37,593 bases of DNA from Paracoccus shandongensis (GCF_017315735.1 NZ_JAFLRK010000033.1:1-37593), one strand, 5' to 3'; positions 16,718 to 25,465 are shown, counted from the first letter of the stretch. The notes: generated by a model not told the origin, from the letters alone. Program-made: numbers and translations.

Positions 16718-19186
16718 TCAGAAGCGGTCCAGCAACCGGCCCAGGTAATCGCGTTCCGCCTCGGGGCGTTCGGGCTGGCCGCTGCGGCGGCGGATTTCGT
16801 CCAGCAGGTCGCGGGCGCGGCGCGCGGGATCGACGCCCTCGGCCAGCGGGTCGCCTCCGGCGATGACATTGCCGTTGCCGTCGCGCTGGCGGCCCAGCGG
16901 ATCCAGGGCGGGGCGCTGGTCATAGTTCTGCCCCTGGGCACCCGCACGGTCGCCGCCGCCGGGTTGCCGGCCTTCCTGCCCCTGCTGCTGTCCTTGTTGC
17001 CCCTGCTGGCCCTGGCTTTGCCGGTTCAGCATGTCGCCCAGGGCGCGCATCCCCTCGCGCATCGATTCGATGGCATCGGCCTGGCGCTGCAAGGCGCCGC
17101 CGGTATCGCCTTCGCGCAGCGCCCGTTCGGCATCCTCCATCGCCCGGCCCGCCTCGTCCAGTTGCCGCCGTGCCGCGTCGCCGCCCTCGGACCCCTGGCC
17201 CGGCAGCAATCCCTGCTGCTGGCCCAGTTGATTGCGCAACTGGCGCTGGCGGTCGGCCAGTCCTTCGGCATTGGGCGAGGGCTGGCCCATCTGGCCCTGG
17301 CCGAACTGGTCCTGCATGTCCTGGAAGGCCTCGTCCGACAGGCGCTGCTGTTCGCGCAGGGTCTCGGCCAGGCGGTTCATCGGCTGGTTGCCGCTGCTGC
17401 CCTGGCCCTGCCCTTCGCCGCCCTGGCCCTGCCGGACCTGCAGGTTTTCCATCATGCGGTTGAACTGTTCCAGCAATTCCTGCGCCTCGGCCATGCGGCC
17501 CTCGTTCATCAGGCGCTGGATTTCGTCCATCATCTGCTGGATCTGGTCGCCGGTGATCTGCTGGCCCTGCTGTTCCCCGGTGAATCGTTCCGCCGGATCC
17601 TGCTGCCCTTGTTCCGCCAGCATCTGCGTATAGGCATCCGTTGCCTCTTTCAGCTCATCCATCAGGCGCTGGATTTCGTCGGGGCTGGCGCCGTTGCGGA
17701 TCGCCTCGGACAGCTTTTCCTGCGCCTGGCGCATCCGTTCCAGGGCGTCGGACAGCCCGCCATCCTCAAGCTGGATCGCGGCCTGCCACAGCGCCTCGGC
17801 CAGGTCGTCGCGGGCCTTGTCGGTCAGCCTCTCGCCCTCCAGCAGCGTGACCGCGCCGCGCAGTTCCAGATACAGCGGCTGTTCGACAAATCCCTGGGGC
17901 TGCCAGGTCACGGCGCGCAGGATCTCGGCGCTGCGCCCGGCATTCTCGCGCGACCACAGCAGGTCGCGCCGCATCTCGATCAGCGCGGCGGCCAGGGGGT
18001 CGAAGAAGCGCCGCCCCGGCAGGACGGTGCGCATGGGTTCGGCCTGGCCCACCTGCTCGATCCCGTCCAGGGCGCGCAAGCTGACGCTGACCGGCAGGTT
18101 GGCCCAGGGGTGGCGCGACAGATCCTCGGTCAGCTGGCCCTTGACCTGGTGGCGGTCGCCGCGCGGCAGGGGCAGGGCCAGTTCGACCGGCTGGCGCGGC
18201 TCGGGGTCGATGGCCAGGCCGAAGCGGCGGTCCACGGCGGCCAGATCCAGCGCGATCACCGCCTGGCCCGAGGCGACGCCGTGATCGTCGCTGGCCTCGA
18301 AATCCTGGACCATCCGGCCGTCCGCGCGCCGCACCGGAGCGGCCCCGGCCCGGATCGCCGGGGCATTGTCAGGCAGCACCGTCACGTCCAAGCGCCGCCC
18401 GGCGACCTCGATCGCGCCCGACTGCTCGGCCCGGAAGCCGGGGGCCTGCGGATCCTCGCCGATCGCGGGGCCGATGTCCTGCGTGACGGTTGCACCGTTT
18501 CCATACAGGCGGAAGGTCACGGCGCTGCCCTTGGGCAGGTCCAAGGGCTGCCCCTCGGCCAAGGCGTTCAGGTAGATCGTCGGGCGGCGGGTATAGGCCG
18601 GGGGTTCGGCCCAGCCTTCCCAGCTTGGCCCCACCGGCACCGCATCCGCCATCGGGCGGGACACGGTCGCGGCCAGGGCCTCGATCCCCTGCCCCATCTG
18701 CGCCGCACCGCCAAAGACCAGCGCCATGACCAGGGCCACCAACCCCGCCAGCCGCAGGGCAAAGGGATCGCGCCGCGCCAGCCCCGCATCGGGGCGAACC
18801 GCCTGCGCAAAGGCCGCGCGCGCCTGCATCTGCATCAGATGCGCCTGCCACAGGGCCCCTTCGCCGCCAATGGCCGCGTGGTCCGACAGCGCCGCCAGGG
18901 GCCGCCCCGGCAGGGTGCGGTCCAGCCGGTCCAGGGCATCCGCCATGCGCACCCGGCGAAAGCGCATCCCGCCCCGGACCGCCACGCCGACCAGCACCAG
19001 CAGCACGGCGCCCGCCAGCCAGGGCAGCACCGGCCCGGGCACGGCGGCCACAACGCCAAGCGCGAAGGCGGCAAAGACCAGGGCCAGCACGGTGGCCAGC
19101 GGCCAGAAGGCGCGCGCCGCCTGTTCCCACACCATCCCCCAGCGGGTCAGGCGCAGGGCGCGGGCGACAGGCCCCTTCTTCTTCAT
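16718..19186 (-). CDS. TIGR02302 / DUF4175-family large membrane protein
   Basis: An 822-aa protein with two or three hydrophobic helices in the first 200 residues (about 28-50, 53-72 and 150-170), a long soluble region, and a Gln/Glu/Arg-rich helical, probably coiled-coil region from about 480. The last part is low-complexity Gln/Gly-rich (near 745-790). This layout matches the alphaproteobacterial TIGR02302/DUF4175 family, whose function is unknown to me. ATG 19186 gives a basic N-terminus before the first helix; ATG 19258, overlapping the lysA stop, would translate through the repeat and is less likely. It is the last gene of the argH-lipoprotein-lysA operon. Confidence 0.85.
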   Translation of the reverse strand: MKKKGPVARALRLTRWGMVWEQAARAFWPLATVLALVFAAFALGVVAAVPGPVLPWLAGAVLLVLVGVAVRGGMRFRRVRMADALDRLDRTLPGRPLAALSDHAAIGGEGALWQAHLMQMQARAAFAQAVRPDAGLARRDPFALRLAGLVALVMALVFGGAAQMGQGIEALAATVSRPMADAVPVGPSWEGWAEPPAYTRRPTIYLNALAEGQPLDLPKGSAVTFRLYGNGATVTQDIGPAIGEDPQAPGFRAEQSGAIEVAGRRLDVTVLPDNAPAIRAGAAPVRRADGRMVQDFEASDDHGVASGQAVIALDLAAVDRRFGLAIDPEPRQPVELALPLPRGDRHQVKGQLTEDLSRHPWANLPVSVSLRALDGIEQVGQAEPMRTVLPGRRFFDPLAAALIEMRRDLLWSRENAGRSAEILRAVTWQPQGFVEQPLYLELRGAVTLLEGERLTDKARDDLAEALWQAAIQLEDGGLSDALERMRQAQEKLSEAIRNGASPDEIQRLMDELKEATDAYTQMLAEQGQQDPAERFTGEQQGQQITGDQIQQMMDEIQRLMNEGRMAEAQELLEQFNRMMENLQVRQGQGGEGQGQGSSGNQPMNRLAETLREQQRLSDEAFQDMQDQFGQGQMGQPSPNAEGLADRQRQLRNQLGQQQGLLPGQGSEGGDAARRQLDEAGRAMEDAERALREGDTGGALQRQADAIESMREGMRALGDMLNRQSQGQQGQQGQQQGQEGRQPGGGDRAGAQGQNYDQRPALDPLGRQRDGNGNVIAGGDPLAEGVDPARRARDLLDEIRRRSGQPERPEAERDYLGRLLDRF

Positions 19187-19187
19187 G

Positions 19188-19223
19188 AAAATATCCCGGG
19201 GGTCCGGGGGCAGCGCCCCCGGC
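19188..19223. repeat. AATATCCC palindromic intergenic repeat, copy 3
   Basis: The copy reads AAATATCCC, then GGGGGTCC, then a hairpin CCGGGGGC (19204-19211) / GCCCCCGG (19215-19222) with an AGC loop. It occupies most of the 62-bp gap between lysA and the TIGR02302 gene. It abuts the latter's ATG, so the repeat core supplies the bases where its ribosome site would be. It lacks the TTGGWCC lead seen in the other two copies. Confidence 0.8.
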
Positions 19224-19248
19224 TGCGACGTCACATCGGGGTGCCGCG

Positions 19249-20514
19249 TCAAAGCCATTCCGGGATGCTATCCCGGGCCAGCATTTCCTCAAATGTCGGC
19301 CTTGCCCTGATGACGGCGAAGTGATCGCCGCTGACCAGGACCTCGGGCACCAGGGGGCGGGAATTGTATTCCGACGCCATCACCGCCCCGTAAGCCCCGG
19401 CCGAGCGGAAGGCGATCAGGTCGCCCGCCGCCATGTCGGGCAACTCCGCGCCCTTCTGGAAGGTGTCCCCCGATTCGCAGACCGGCCCCACCACGTCGAA
19501 AGGCCGGACCGATGCGCCCACCGCAGGCTCGACCACCGGAACGATGTCGTGATGCGCGCCATACATGGCCGGGCGGGCCAGGTCGTTCATGGCGGCGTCC
19601 ACGATCAGGAAGTCCCGTCCCTCGCCCTCTTTCACATAGATCACCTGCGACAGCAGGATTCCCGCATTTCCGACGATGTTGCGGCCCGGCTCGATCTCGA
19701 TCTCGCAGCCCAGGTCGCCCACCGTGTCGCGGATCACCTGGCCGTATTCGATGGGCAGGGGCGGCGCGTTGTTGTCGCGGCGATAGGGGATTCCAAGCCC
19801 GCCCCCCAGGTCCAGCCGCGTGATCGCATGGCCGTCGGCCCGCAGGGCGCGCGTCAGGTCCGCGACCTTGGCATAGGCCGCGCGGAACGGGTCCAGGTCG
19901 GTCAACTGGCTGCCGATATGCACGTCCACGCCGACGACCTGCAAACCGGGCAGCGACGCCGCCTCGGCATAGACCTCGCGCGCCCGCGCGATGGGAATGC
20001 CGAACTTGTTCTCGGATTTTCCCGTGGCGATCTTCTCGTGCGTTTTCGCATCAACGTCCGGGTTCACGCGGACCGCCACGGGCACCACGGCGCCCATGCT
20101 GTCGGCCAGCGCCGACAGCGCGCGCATCTCGGGCTCGCTTTCCAGGTTGACCTGGCGAATCCCGCCCTCGATGGCCTGCCGCATCTCGGCCAGCGTCTTG
20201 CCCACGCCGGAAAAGACGATCCGGTCGCCGGGCACGCCAGCAGCCTTCGCCCGCGCGTATTCCCCGCCCGACACCACGTCCATCCCCGCACCCAGATCGC
20301 CCAGCAGCTTCAGCACCGCCAGGTTGCTGTTGGCCTTGACGGCAAAGCAGACGAGGTGATCCGTCCAGTCCAGCGCCTGCCGGAACAGGCCGAAATGCCG
20401 CGTCAGGGTGGCCGCCGAATAGACATAGACCGGGGTGCCGACCTGGGCCGCGATGCGCGACAGGGGCACATCCTCGGCATGCAGTTCGCCGCCGTGGTAG
20501 TTGAAATGGTCCAT
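19249..20514 (-). CDS. lysA: Diaminopimelate decarboxylase
   Basis: LysA converts meso-diaminopimelate to lysine, the last step of lysine synthesis. The protein is 421 aa, normal length. The alanine-racemase-fold barrel carries the PLP Lys in CFAVKAN (K60). GGGLGIPY and EIEPGRNIVGNAG are present, as is the C-terminal CESGDTF motif with the partner-subunit Cys. The start is ATG 20514, with GGAG 6 nt upstream; it overlaps the stop of the preceding small lipoprotein gene by one base (TAATG), indicating coupled translation. Arginine and lysine synthesis genes share this operon. Confidence 0.97.
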   Translation of the reverse strand: MDHFNYHGGELHAEDVPLSRIAAQVGTPVYVYSAATLTRHFGLFRQALDWTDHLVCFAVKANSNLAVLKLLGDLGAGMDVVSGGEYARAKAAGVPGDRIVFSGVGKTLAEMRQAIEGGIRQVNLESEPEMRALSALADSMGAVVPVAVRVNPDVDAKTHEKIATGKSENKFGIPIARAREVYAEAASLPGLQVVGVDVHIGSQLTDLDPFRAAYAKVADLTRALRADGHAITRLDLGGGLGIPYRRDNNAPPLPIEYGQVIRDTVGDLGCEIEIEPGRNIVGNAGILLSQVIYVKEGEGRDFLIVDAAMNDLARPAMYGAHHDIVPVVEPAVGASVRPFDVVGPVCESGDTFQKGAELPDMAAGDLIAFRSAGAYGAVMASEYNSRPLVPEVLVSGDHFAVIRARPTFEEMLARDSIPEWL

Positions 20515-20663
20515 TAAAGCTCCGTGATCACGCCCATGGTGGCGTGCCCGGAAATCGAGACGTTGGATTTCGGCGCAGTCTTGGGCGCCGTCGGACGCTC
20601 GGGCGGGCCATCGACGCCGCAGGCCGCCAGGGCCGCCACCGCCAGAATCGCCATCCATTTCAT
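20514..20663 (-). CDS. Small lipoprotein, candidate LptM-like (LPAM_2-type)
   Basis: A 49-aa ORF starting [16 protein letters not shown], a compact signal peptide with lipobox LAAC (Cys15). The mature part is only about 35 residues, rich in Pro/Lys/Thr and then Ser/Ile/Gly. Its start overlaps the argH stop as ATGA and its stop overlaps the lysA start, so it is clearly embedded in the operon. In gammaproteobacteria, tiny LPAM_2-class lipoproteins next to lysA or dapF include LptM (YifL), which helps mature the LptD-LptE translocon. Gene position, size and lipobox agree, but sequence similarity beyond the lipobox cannot be judged here, so the functional match is an inference. Confidence 0.82.
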   Translation of the reverse strand: MKWMAILAVAALAACGVDGPPERPTAPKTAPKSNVSISGHATMGVITEL

Positions 20664-22063
20664 GCCAGTTTTCCTTTCCAGCGGGTGATCTGCGCGCGCA
20701 CCTGATCGGGCGCCGTGCCGCCATAGCTTTGCCGCGAGGCGACGGAATTGTGAACGCCCAAGACGCCGAAGACTTTATCGGTGATCCCCGCATGGACCCC
20801 CTGCATGTCGGAAAGCGTCAGGTCGGGCAGGTCGCAGCCCTTGCGTTCCGCCAAGGCCACCAGCGACCCGGTGACGTGATGGGCGTCGCGGAACGGCAGG
20901 CCCAGTTCGCGCACCAGCCAGTCGGCCAGGTCCGTCGCGGTGGAAAAGCCCGCCGAGGCCGCAGCCTCCATTTTCTCACGGTTGGCGGTGAGATCCGACA
21001 GCATCCCGGTCATCGCGGCCAGCGCCAGCATCAGGCTGTCGGCGGCGTCGAAGACCTGTTCCTTGTCCTCCTGCATGTCCTTGGAATAGGCGAGCGGCAG
21101 GCCCTTCATCACCGTGAACAGCGCCACCGTCGCCCCCAGGATGCGGCCGATCTTGGCGCGGATCAGTTCGGCGGCGTCGGGGTTGCGCTTCTGCGGCATG
21201 ATCGACGACCCGGTGGACCACTTGTCCGACATCGACACGAAGCGGAACTGGGCGGACGACCAGATCACCAGCTCTTCCGCCAGCCGCGACAGGTGGACGG
21301 CGCAGATCGAAGAAGCCGACAGGAACTCCAGCGCGAAATCGCGGTCGGACACCGCGTCCAGGCTGTTGGCCATCGGCGCGTCAAACCCAAGCGCCTCGGC
21401 CGTGGCATGGCGGTCGATGGGATAGCCCGTCCCGGCCAGCGCCGCCGCGCCCAGGGGCGATTCGTTCATCCGCCGACGCGCGTCCTGGAACCGCGACAGG
21501 TCGCGGCCGAACATCTCGACATAGGCCATCATGTGATGGCCCCAGGTCACCGGCTGCGCGGTTTGCAGATGGGTGAAGCCCGGCATGACCCAATCCGCCC
21601 CCGCCTCGGCCTGCGCCAGCGCGGTGCGGATCAGCGCCCGCAGCGCGTCGATGGCCGCGTCGCACTGGTCGCGCACCCACAGCCGGAAATCCGTCGCCAC
21701 CTGGTCATTCCTGGACCGCCCCGTGTGCAGCCGCCCCGCCGGTTCGCCGATGATCTCCTTCAACCGCGCCTCGACATTCATGTGAATGTCTTCCAGTTCG
21801 GTCCTGAACGGAAAATCCCCCGCCTCGATCTCTGACAAGACGGTGAGCAGGCCTTCCCTGATCGCCTGCGCGTCGCTATCGCTGATGATGCCTGTTGCTG
21901 CCAGCATCGCCGCATGGGCCCGGCTGCCCCGGATGTCCTGGGCGTAGAGCCGCCGGTCGAAGCCGATCGAGGCGTTGATCGCCTCCATGATCGCGTCGGG
22001 ACCTGCGGCAAAGCGCCCGCCCCACATGCTGTTGGCGGCATCCTGTTGCGGCCGGTCGGTCAT
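20660..22063 (-). CDS. argH: Argininosuccinate lyase
   Basis: ArgH splits argininosuccinate into arginine and fumarate, the last step of arginine synthesis. The protein is 467 aa, the usual size. It has MWGGRF near the N-terminus, [13 protein letters not shown], and the fumarase-superfamily signature [11 protein letters not shown] with its catalytic Ser loop. ATG 22063 is preceded by GAGGGG. Only 23 bp separate this start from the divergent TlpA-type gene, so its promoter must lie within or overlap that gene. Its stop overlaps the next lipoprotein start (ATGA). Confidence 0.97.
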   Translation of the reverse strand: MTDRPQQDAANSMWGGRFAAGPDAIMEAINASIGFDRRLYAQDIRGSRAHAAMLAATGIISDSDAQAIREGLLTVLSEIEAGDFPFRTELEDIHMNVEARLKEIIGEPAGRLHTGRSRNDQVATDFRLWVRDQCDAAIDALRALIRTALAQAEAGADWVMPGFTHLQTAQPVTWGHHMMAYVEMFGRDLSRFQDARRRMNESPLGAAALAGTGYPIDRHATAEALGFDAPMANSLDAVSDRDFALEFLSASSICAVHLSRLAEELVIWSSAQFRFVSMSDKWSTGSSIMPQKRNPDAAELIRAKIGRILGATVALFTVMKGLPLAYSKDMQEDKEQVFDAADSLMLALAAMTGMLSDLTANREKMEAAASAGFSTATDLADWLVRELGLPFRDAHHVTGSLVALAERKGCDLPDLTLSDMQGVHAGITDKVFGVLGVHNSVASRQSYGGTAPDQVRAQITRWKGKLA

Positions 22064-22086
22064 TCTTGCGCCCCTCGGAGGTCTTC

Positions 22087-22635
22087 ATGCTGCGTTCCGC
22101 CCTGCTTTATACGGCCCTGCTTTTCGGTGCAAACGCCGCCTTCGCGGGCCCGGTGGACTGGCAGGCCGCGAAGGACGCAGGCCTGGTCAAGCTGGTCCCG
22201 GCCGAGGAACCGGCGCCCGTGTCCGACATCGCCTTCACCGATCCCGAAGGCGGGACGCACAGCTTGGCCGACTACAAGGGCAAGGTGGTGCTGCTGAACT
22301 TCTGGGCCACCTGGTGCGCCCCCTGCCGCGAGGAAATGCCGTCCCTGGATGCCCTGCAATCCGAGATGGGCGGCGAGGATTTCGAGGTCGTGGCCATCGC
22401 CACGGGCCGCAACGCGCCCGAGAAGATCGACAGGTTCTACGCGGAAACCGGCTTGCAGAACCTGCCCGTCCTGCTGGATCCGCGCCAGCAGCTTGCCCGC
22501 GCCATGGGCGTGGTGGGCCTGCCCGTGACGGTCCTGATCGACCGCGAGGGCCGCGAGGTCGCCCGCCTTCTGGGCGAGGCTGACTGGACCAGCGAACCCG
22601 CCAAGGCCGTCATCCGGCAGCTTGTGGCTGACTGA
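22087..22635 (+). CDS. TlpA/ResA-type thiol-disulfide oxidoreductase
   Basis: A 182-aa exported thioredoxin-fold protein. The signal peptide covers residues 1-20 (cleavage after AFA). The redox motif is WCAPC (C77, C80) within NFWATWCAPCREEMP, and the cis-Pro lies in VVGLPVTVLIDREG. Such proteins reduce periplasmic disulfides, often for cytochrome c or cytochrome oxidase maturation; no maturation genes are nearby to settle the target. ATG 22087 follows GGAGG by 6 nt. It diverges from argH across 23 bp and its last 26 bases overlap the convergent tag gene. Confidence 0.92.
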   Translation: MLRSALLYTALLFGANAAFAGPVDWQAAKDAGLVKLVPAEEPAPVSDIAFTDPEGGTHSLADYKGKVVLLNFWATWCAPCREEMPSLDALQSEMGGEDFEVVAIATGRNAPEKIDRFYAETGLQNLPVLLDPRQQLARAMGVVGLPVTVLIDREGREVARLLGEADWTSEPAKAVIRQLVAD

Positions 22636-23191
22636 GCGCGGCGTGGCGGTGGCAGGTGGTGACGTGGTCGTTCACCATGCCCGTCGCCTGCATGAAGGCA
22701 TAGGTGATCACCGGCCCGCAGAAGGTGAATCCGCGCTTCTTGAGGGCCTTCGACATGGCGGTCGATTCGGGGGTGGCGGTCGGAACCTCGGCCATGCTGG
22801 CGAAGCGGTTCTGGATCGGCTGGCCGCCCACGAAGGACCACAGCCAGGGCGCGAATCCCTGTTGTTTCTCGATCTCCAGGAACAGCCGCGCGCCCTTCAC
22901 CGCCGATTCGATCTTGCCGCGATGGCGGACGATGCCGGGGTTCCGCAAGGCGCGGTCGATGCGCGCCGCGTCCCATCCTGCCACGCGTTCGGGGTCGAAG
23001 CCGTCGAATTCTTCACGGAACGCCTCGCGCTTGCGCAGGATGGTGATCCAGGACAGGCCCGCCTGGAAGCCGTCCAGCACCAGCTTTTCCCACAAGGCGC
23101 GCCCGTCGCGTTCCGGCACGCCCCATTCCGTGTCGTGATAGGCGACATACAGCGGGTCGGTCCCGCACCAAGGGCAGCGGTCGGTGATCAT
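22610..23191 (-). CDS. tag: DNA-3-methyladenine glycosylase I
   Basis: Tag excises 3-methyladenine from alkylated DNA in base excision repair. The protein is 193 aa. The zinc-binding residues known from E. coli Tag are matched by C6, H19, H176 and C180 (CPWCG, YHDTEWG, NDHVTTCHRH). The substrate-pocket region (W at DTEWG, and GLSW) is intact. ATG 23191 begins MITDRCPWCG. The 3' end overlaps the TlpA-type gene by 26 nt on the opposite strand, so no intergenic terminator can separate them. It diverges from the EAL gene across about 98 bp of AT-richer DNA. Confidence 0.95.
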   Translation of the reverse strand: MITDRCPWCGTDPLYVAYHDTEWGVPERDGRALWEKLVLDGFQAGLSWITILRKREAFREEFDGFDPERVAGWDAARIDRALRNPGIVRHRGKIESAVKGARLFLEIEKQQGFAPWLWSFVGGQPIQNRFASMAEVPTATPESTAMSKALKKRGFTFCGPVITYAFMQATGMVNDHVTTCHRHAALSQPQAAG

Positions 23192-23289
23192 GCGTTAACC
23201 CTTACTCCAGAAATCCCTGCGCGTTTACGGCAAATTAGGCGATTATCGCTATCAGGAAACACGGAATGATTGCGTGATAAGGGGTTGAC

Positions 23290-24108
23290 GTGACCGACGC
23301 GAACCTGCCTGGCAAAGGCTCTCCGCTGGAATTTGCGATGGACCAGCAAAGCAGGCTGACCATGCCCTCGGTCCGGCTTGCGGTGGAAAAGGGAAACGGC
23401 GTGCTGGCCTTCCAGCCCGTCGTGCAGGCGCAGCGGACCAACCGCCCGGCCTTTTACGAAGGGCTGATCCGCATCATCGACGATTCGGGCCGCATGGTGC
23501 CCCTGCGCGACTTCATGCCGGTGGCGGAAACGACCGAACTGGGCCGGCAGATCGACTGTCTGGCCCTGTCGCTGGGCCTGAAGGCCCTGTCCGAGGAGCC
23601 GTCGCTGCGCCTGTCCATCAACATGTCGGCGCGGTCCATCGGCTATCCCGAATGGATGCATATCCTGCGGGGCGGGGTCGCCGCCGATCCCCAGGCCGCC
23701 GAACGGCTGATCCTGGAGATCACCGAAAGCTCGGCCATGGGCCTGCCGGACGAGGTGAAATCCTTCATGCGCGAGGTGCAGCGTTACGGGATCAGCCTGG
23801 CCCTGGACGATTTCGGGGCGGGCTATACCTCGTTCCGGTACCTGCGGGATTTCTGCTTCGACATGATCAAGATCGACGGGCAGTTCATCCGCGAAATCTC
23901 GACCCATCCCGACAACCAGGTGCTGACGCGGGCGCTGATGTCCATCGCCCATCACTTCGACATGTTCACCGTGGCGGAAATGGTGGAAACGGCGGACGAC
24001 GCCAGCTTCCTGATCGACAGCGGCATCGACTGCCTGCAGGGCTATTACTTCGGGGCGCCGACCATCGCGCCGCCCTGGAAATCCCCGCCCTCGGTCGCGC
24101 TGCGGTAA
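23290..24108 (+). CDS. Stand-alone EAL-domain cyclic-di-GMP phosphodiesterase
   Basis: A 272-aa cytosolic protein made almost entirely of an EAL domain (about 30-260), with a short N-terminal extension and no GGDEF, membrane or sensor domain. Catalytic and metal residues line up with those of characterised EAL enzymes such as RocR at almost the same spacing: E57 (EGL), N111, E143, D173-D174, K194, E230 and Q250. The family motif AEGVET reads AEMVET, keeping both Glu. It is therefore predicted to hydrolyse c-di-GMP and lower its level. GTG 23290 follows AAGGGG. It has its own promoter region upstream; a partner supplying the signal is not visible. Confidence 0.9.
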   Translation: MTDANLPGKGSPLEFAMDQQSRLTMPSVRLAVEKGNGVLAFQPVVQAQRTNRPAFYEGLIRIIDDSGRMVPLRDFMPVAETTELGRQIDCLALSLGLKALSEEPSLRLSINMSARSIGYPEWMHILRGGVAADPQAAERLILEITESSAMGLPDEVKSFMREVQRYGISLALDDFGAGYTSFRYLRDFCFDMIKIDGQFIREISTHPDNQVLTRALMSIAHHFDMFTVAEMVETADDASFLIDSGIDCLQGYYFGAPTIAPPWKSPPSVALR

Positions 24109-24209
24109 GGGCATGTCCGACTTTCCGCCGATCTGCTTGACGCGACGGCACGAACCCGCATCCTGTTCTCGATTCGCCAGCCATCTGGCATCGAGGGAAG
24201 GAGCCCGTC

Positions 24210-25382
24210 ATGACCAAAGCCGTTATCGTTTCCGCCGCCCGCACCCCGGTCGGCAGTTTTATGGGGTCGTTTGCCAATACTCCGGCGCATGACCTGGGCG
24301 CTGCCGTCCTGGCCGAAGTCGTGGCCCGCGCGGGCATCGACCCGGCCGAGGTCGATGAGACGATCCTGGGCCAGGTGCTGACCGCGGGCCAGGGCCAGAA
24401 CCCCGCCCGCCAGGCGCATGTCAAGGCGGGCCTGCCGCAGGAATCGGCGGCCTGGGGGATCAACCAGGTCTGCGGGTCGGGCCTGCGCGCGGTGGCCCTG
24501 GCGGCCCAGCACGTGATCCTGGGCGATGCCAAGGTGGTTCTGGCGGGCGGCCAGGAAAGCATGTCGATGTCGATGCACGCGACCTATCTGCGCGCGGGGC
24601 AGAAGATGGGCGACATGCAGATGGTCGATACGATGATCCGCGACGGGCTGTGGGACGCCTTCAACAATTACCACATGGGCACCACGGCGGAAAACGTCGC
24701 GCAGAAATGGCAGATCAGCCGCGACCAGCAGGACGAATTCGCCCTTGCTTCGCAGAACAAGGCGGAAGCCGCGCAGAAGGCGGGCCGGTTCGACGACGAG
24801 ATCGTGGCCTTTACGGTGAAGACCCGCAAGGGCGACACGGTGGTGGACAAGGACGAATACATCCGTCACGGCGCGACCATCGACGCCATGCAGAAGCTGC
24901 GGCCCGCGTTCTCCAAGGAAGGCTCGGTCACGGCGGGCAACGCCTCGGGCCTGAACGACGGCGCGGCGGCGGTGATGGTCATGACCGAGGATGAGGCGAA
25001 CCGGCGCGGATTGACGCCGCTGGCGCGCATCGCGTCCTGGGCCACGGCGGGGCTTGATCCGGCGATCATGGGCACCGGCCCGATCCCGGCCAGCCGCAAG
25101 GCGCTGGAAAAGGCCGGCTGGTCCGTCGGCGATCTGGATCTGGTCGAGGCCAACGAAGCCTTTGCCGCACAGGCCTGCGCCGTGAACAAGGACATGGGGT
25201 GGGATCCCGCCATCGTGAACGTGAACGGCGGCGCCATCGCCATCGGCCACCCCATCGGCGCCTCGGGCTGCCGCGTGCTGAACACCCTGCTGTTCGAGAT
25301 GAAGCGCCGCGACGCGAAGAAGGGCCTGGCCACGCTGTGCATCGGCGGCGGCATGGGCGTCGCCCTCTGCGTCGAACGATAG
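24210..25382 (+). CDS. phaA: Acetyl-CoA C-acetyltransferase (beta-ketothiolase)
   Basis: PhaA condenses two acetyl-CoA to acetoacetyl-CoA, the first step of polyhydroxybutyrate synthesis. The protein is 390 aa, standard length. The thiolase catalytic residues are C88 ([10 protein letters not shown]), H347 (GHPIGASG) and C377 (CIGGGMG). The start is ATG 24210 behind GGAAGGAG. The gene is followed 83 bp later by phaB, which fixes the pathway; no polymerase gene is in the window. A TTGACG box at 24137-24142 lies in the upstream gap but lacks a good -10 partner. Confidence 0.97.
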   Translation: MTKAVIVSAARTPVGSFMGSFANTPAHDLGAAVLAEVVARAGIDPAEVDETILGQVLTAGQGQNPARQAHVKAGLPQESAAWGINQVCGSGLRAVALAAQHVILGDAKVVLAGGQESMSMSMHATYLRAGQKMGDMQMVDTMIRDGLWDAFNNYHMGTTAENVAQKWQISRDQQDEFALASQNKAEAAQKAGRFDDEIVAFTVKTRKGDTVVDKDEYIRHGATIDAMQKLRPAFSKEGSVTAGNASGLNDGAAAVMVMTEDEANRRGLTPLARIASWATAGLDPAIMGTGPIPASRKALEKAGWSVGDLDLVEANEAFAAQACAVNKDMGWDPAIVNVNGGAIAIGHPIGASGCRVLNTLLFEMKRRDAKKGLATLCIGGGMGVALCVER

Positions 25383-25389
25383 GCGAAAT

Positions 25390-25412
25390 GGCGCGCAATG
25401 ATGTTGCGTGCC
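25390..25412 (+). promoter_or_regulatory. Inverted repeat between phaA and phaB
   Basis: GGCGCGCAA (25390-25398) and TTGCGTGCC (25404-25412) form a 9-bp stem with one G-T pair and a TGATG loop; adding AT and AT outside gives 11 bp (25388-25414). A pyrimidine-rich ATCTTCTTGCCTTG follows. It could weaken read-through from phaA to phaB, protect an mRNA end, or be a protein-binding operator. I cannot choose from sequence alone. Confidence 0.5.
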
Positions 25413-25465
25413 ATCTTCTTGCCTTGTAGCAATATTTCAGGGCCGATTTTCAAGGGAGGGGTTCC

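Noticed and set aside
16964..19324. A 786-aa plus-strand frame opposite the TIGR02302 gene
   Set aside because: The composition (His, Gln, Arg and Leu runs) is typical of an antisense shadow; it has no domain and no ribosome site.
24137..24165. TTGACG box upstream of phaA as a promoter
   Set aside because: At 17 bp the -10 candidate is ATCCTG, a poor match; not listed as a promoter feature.
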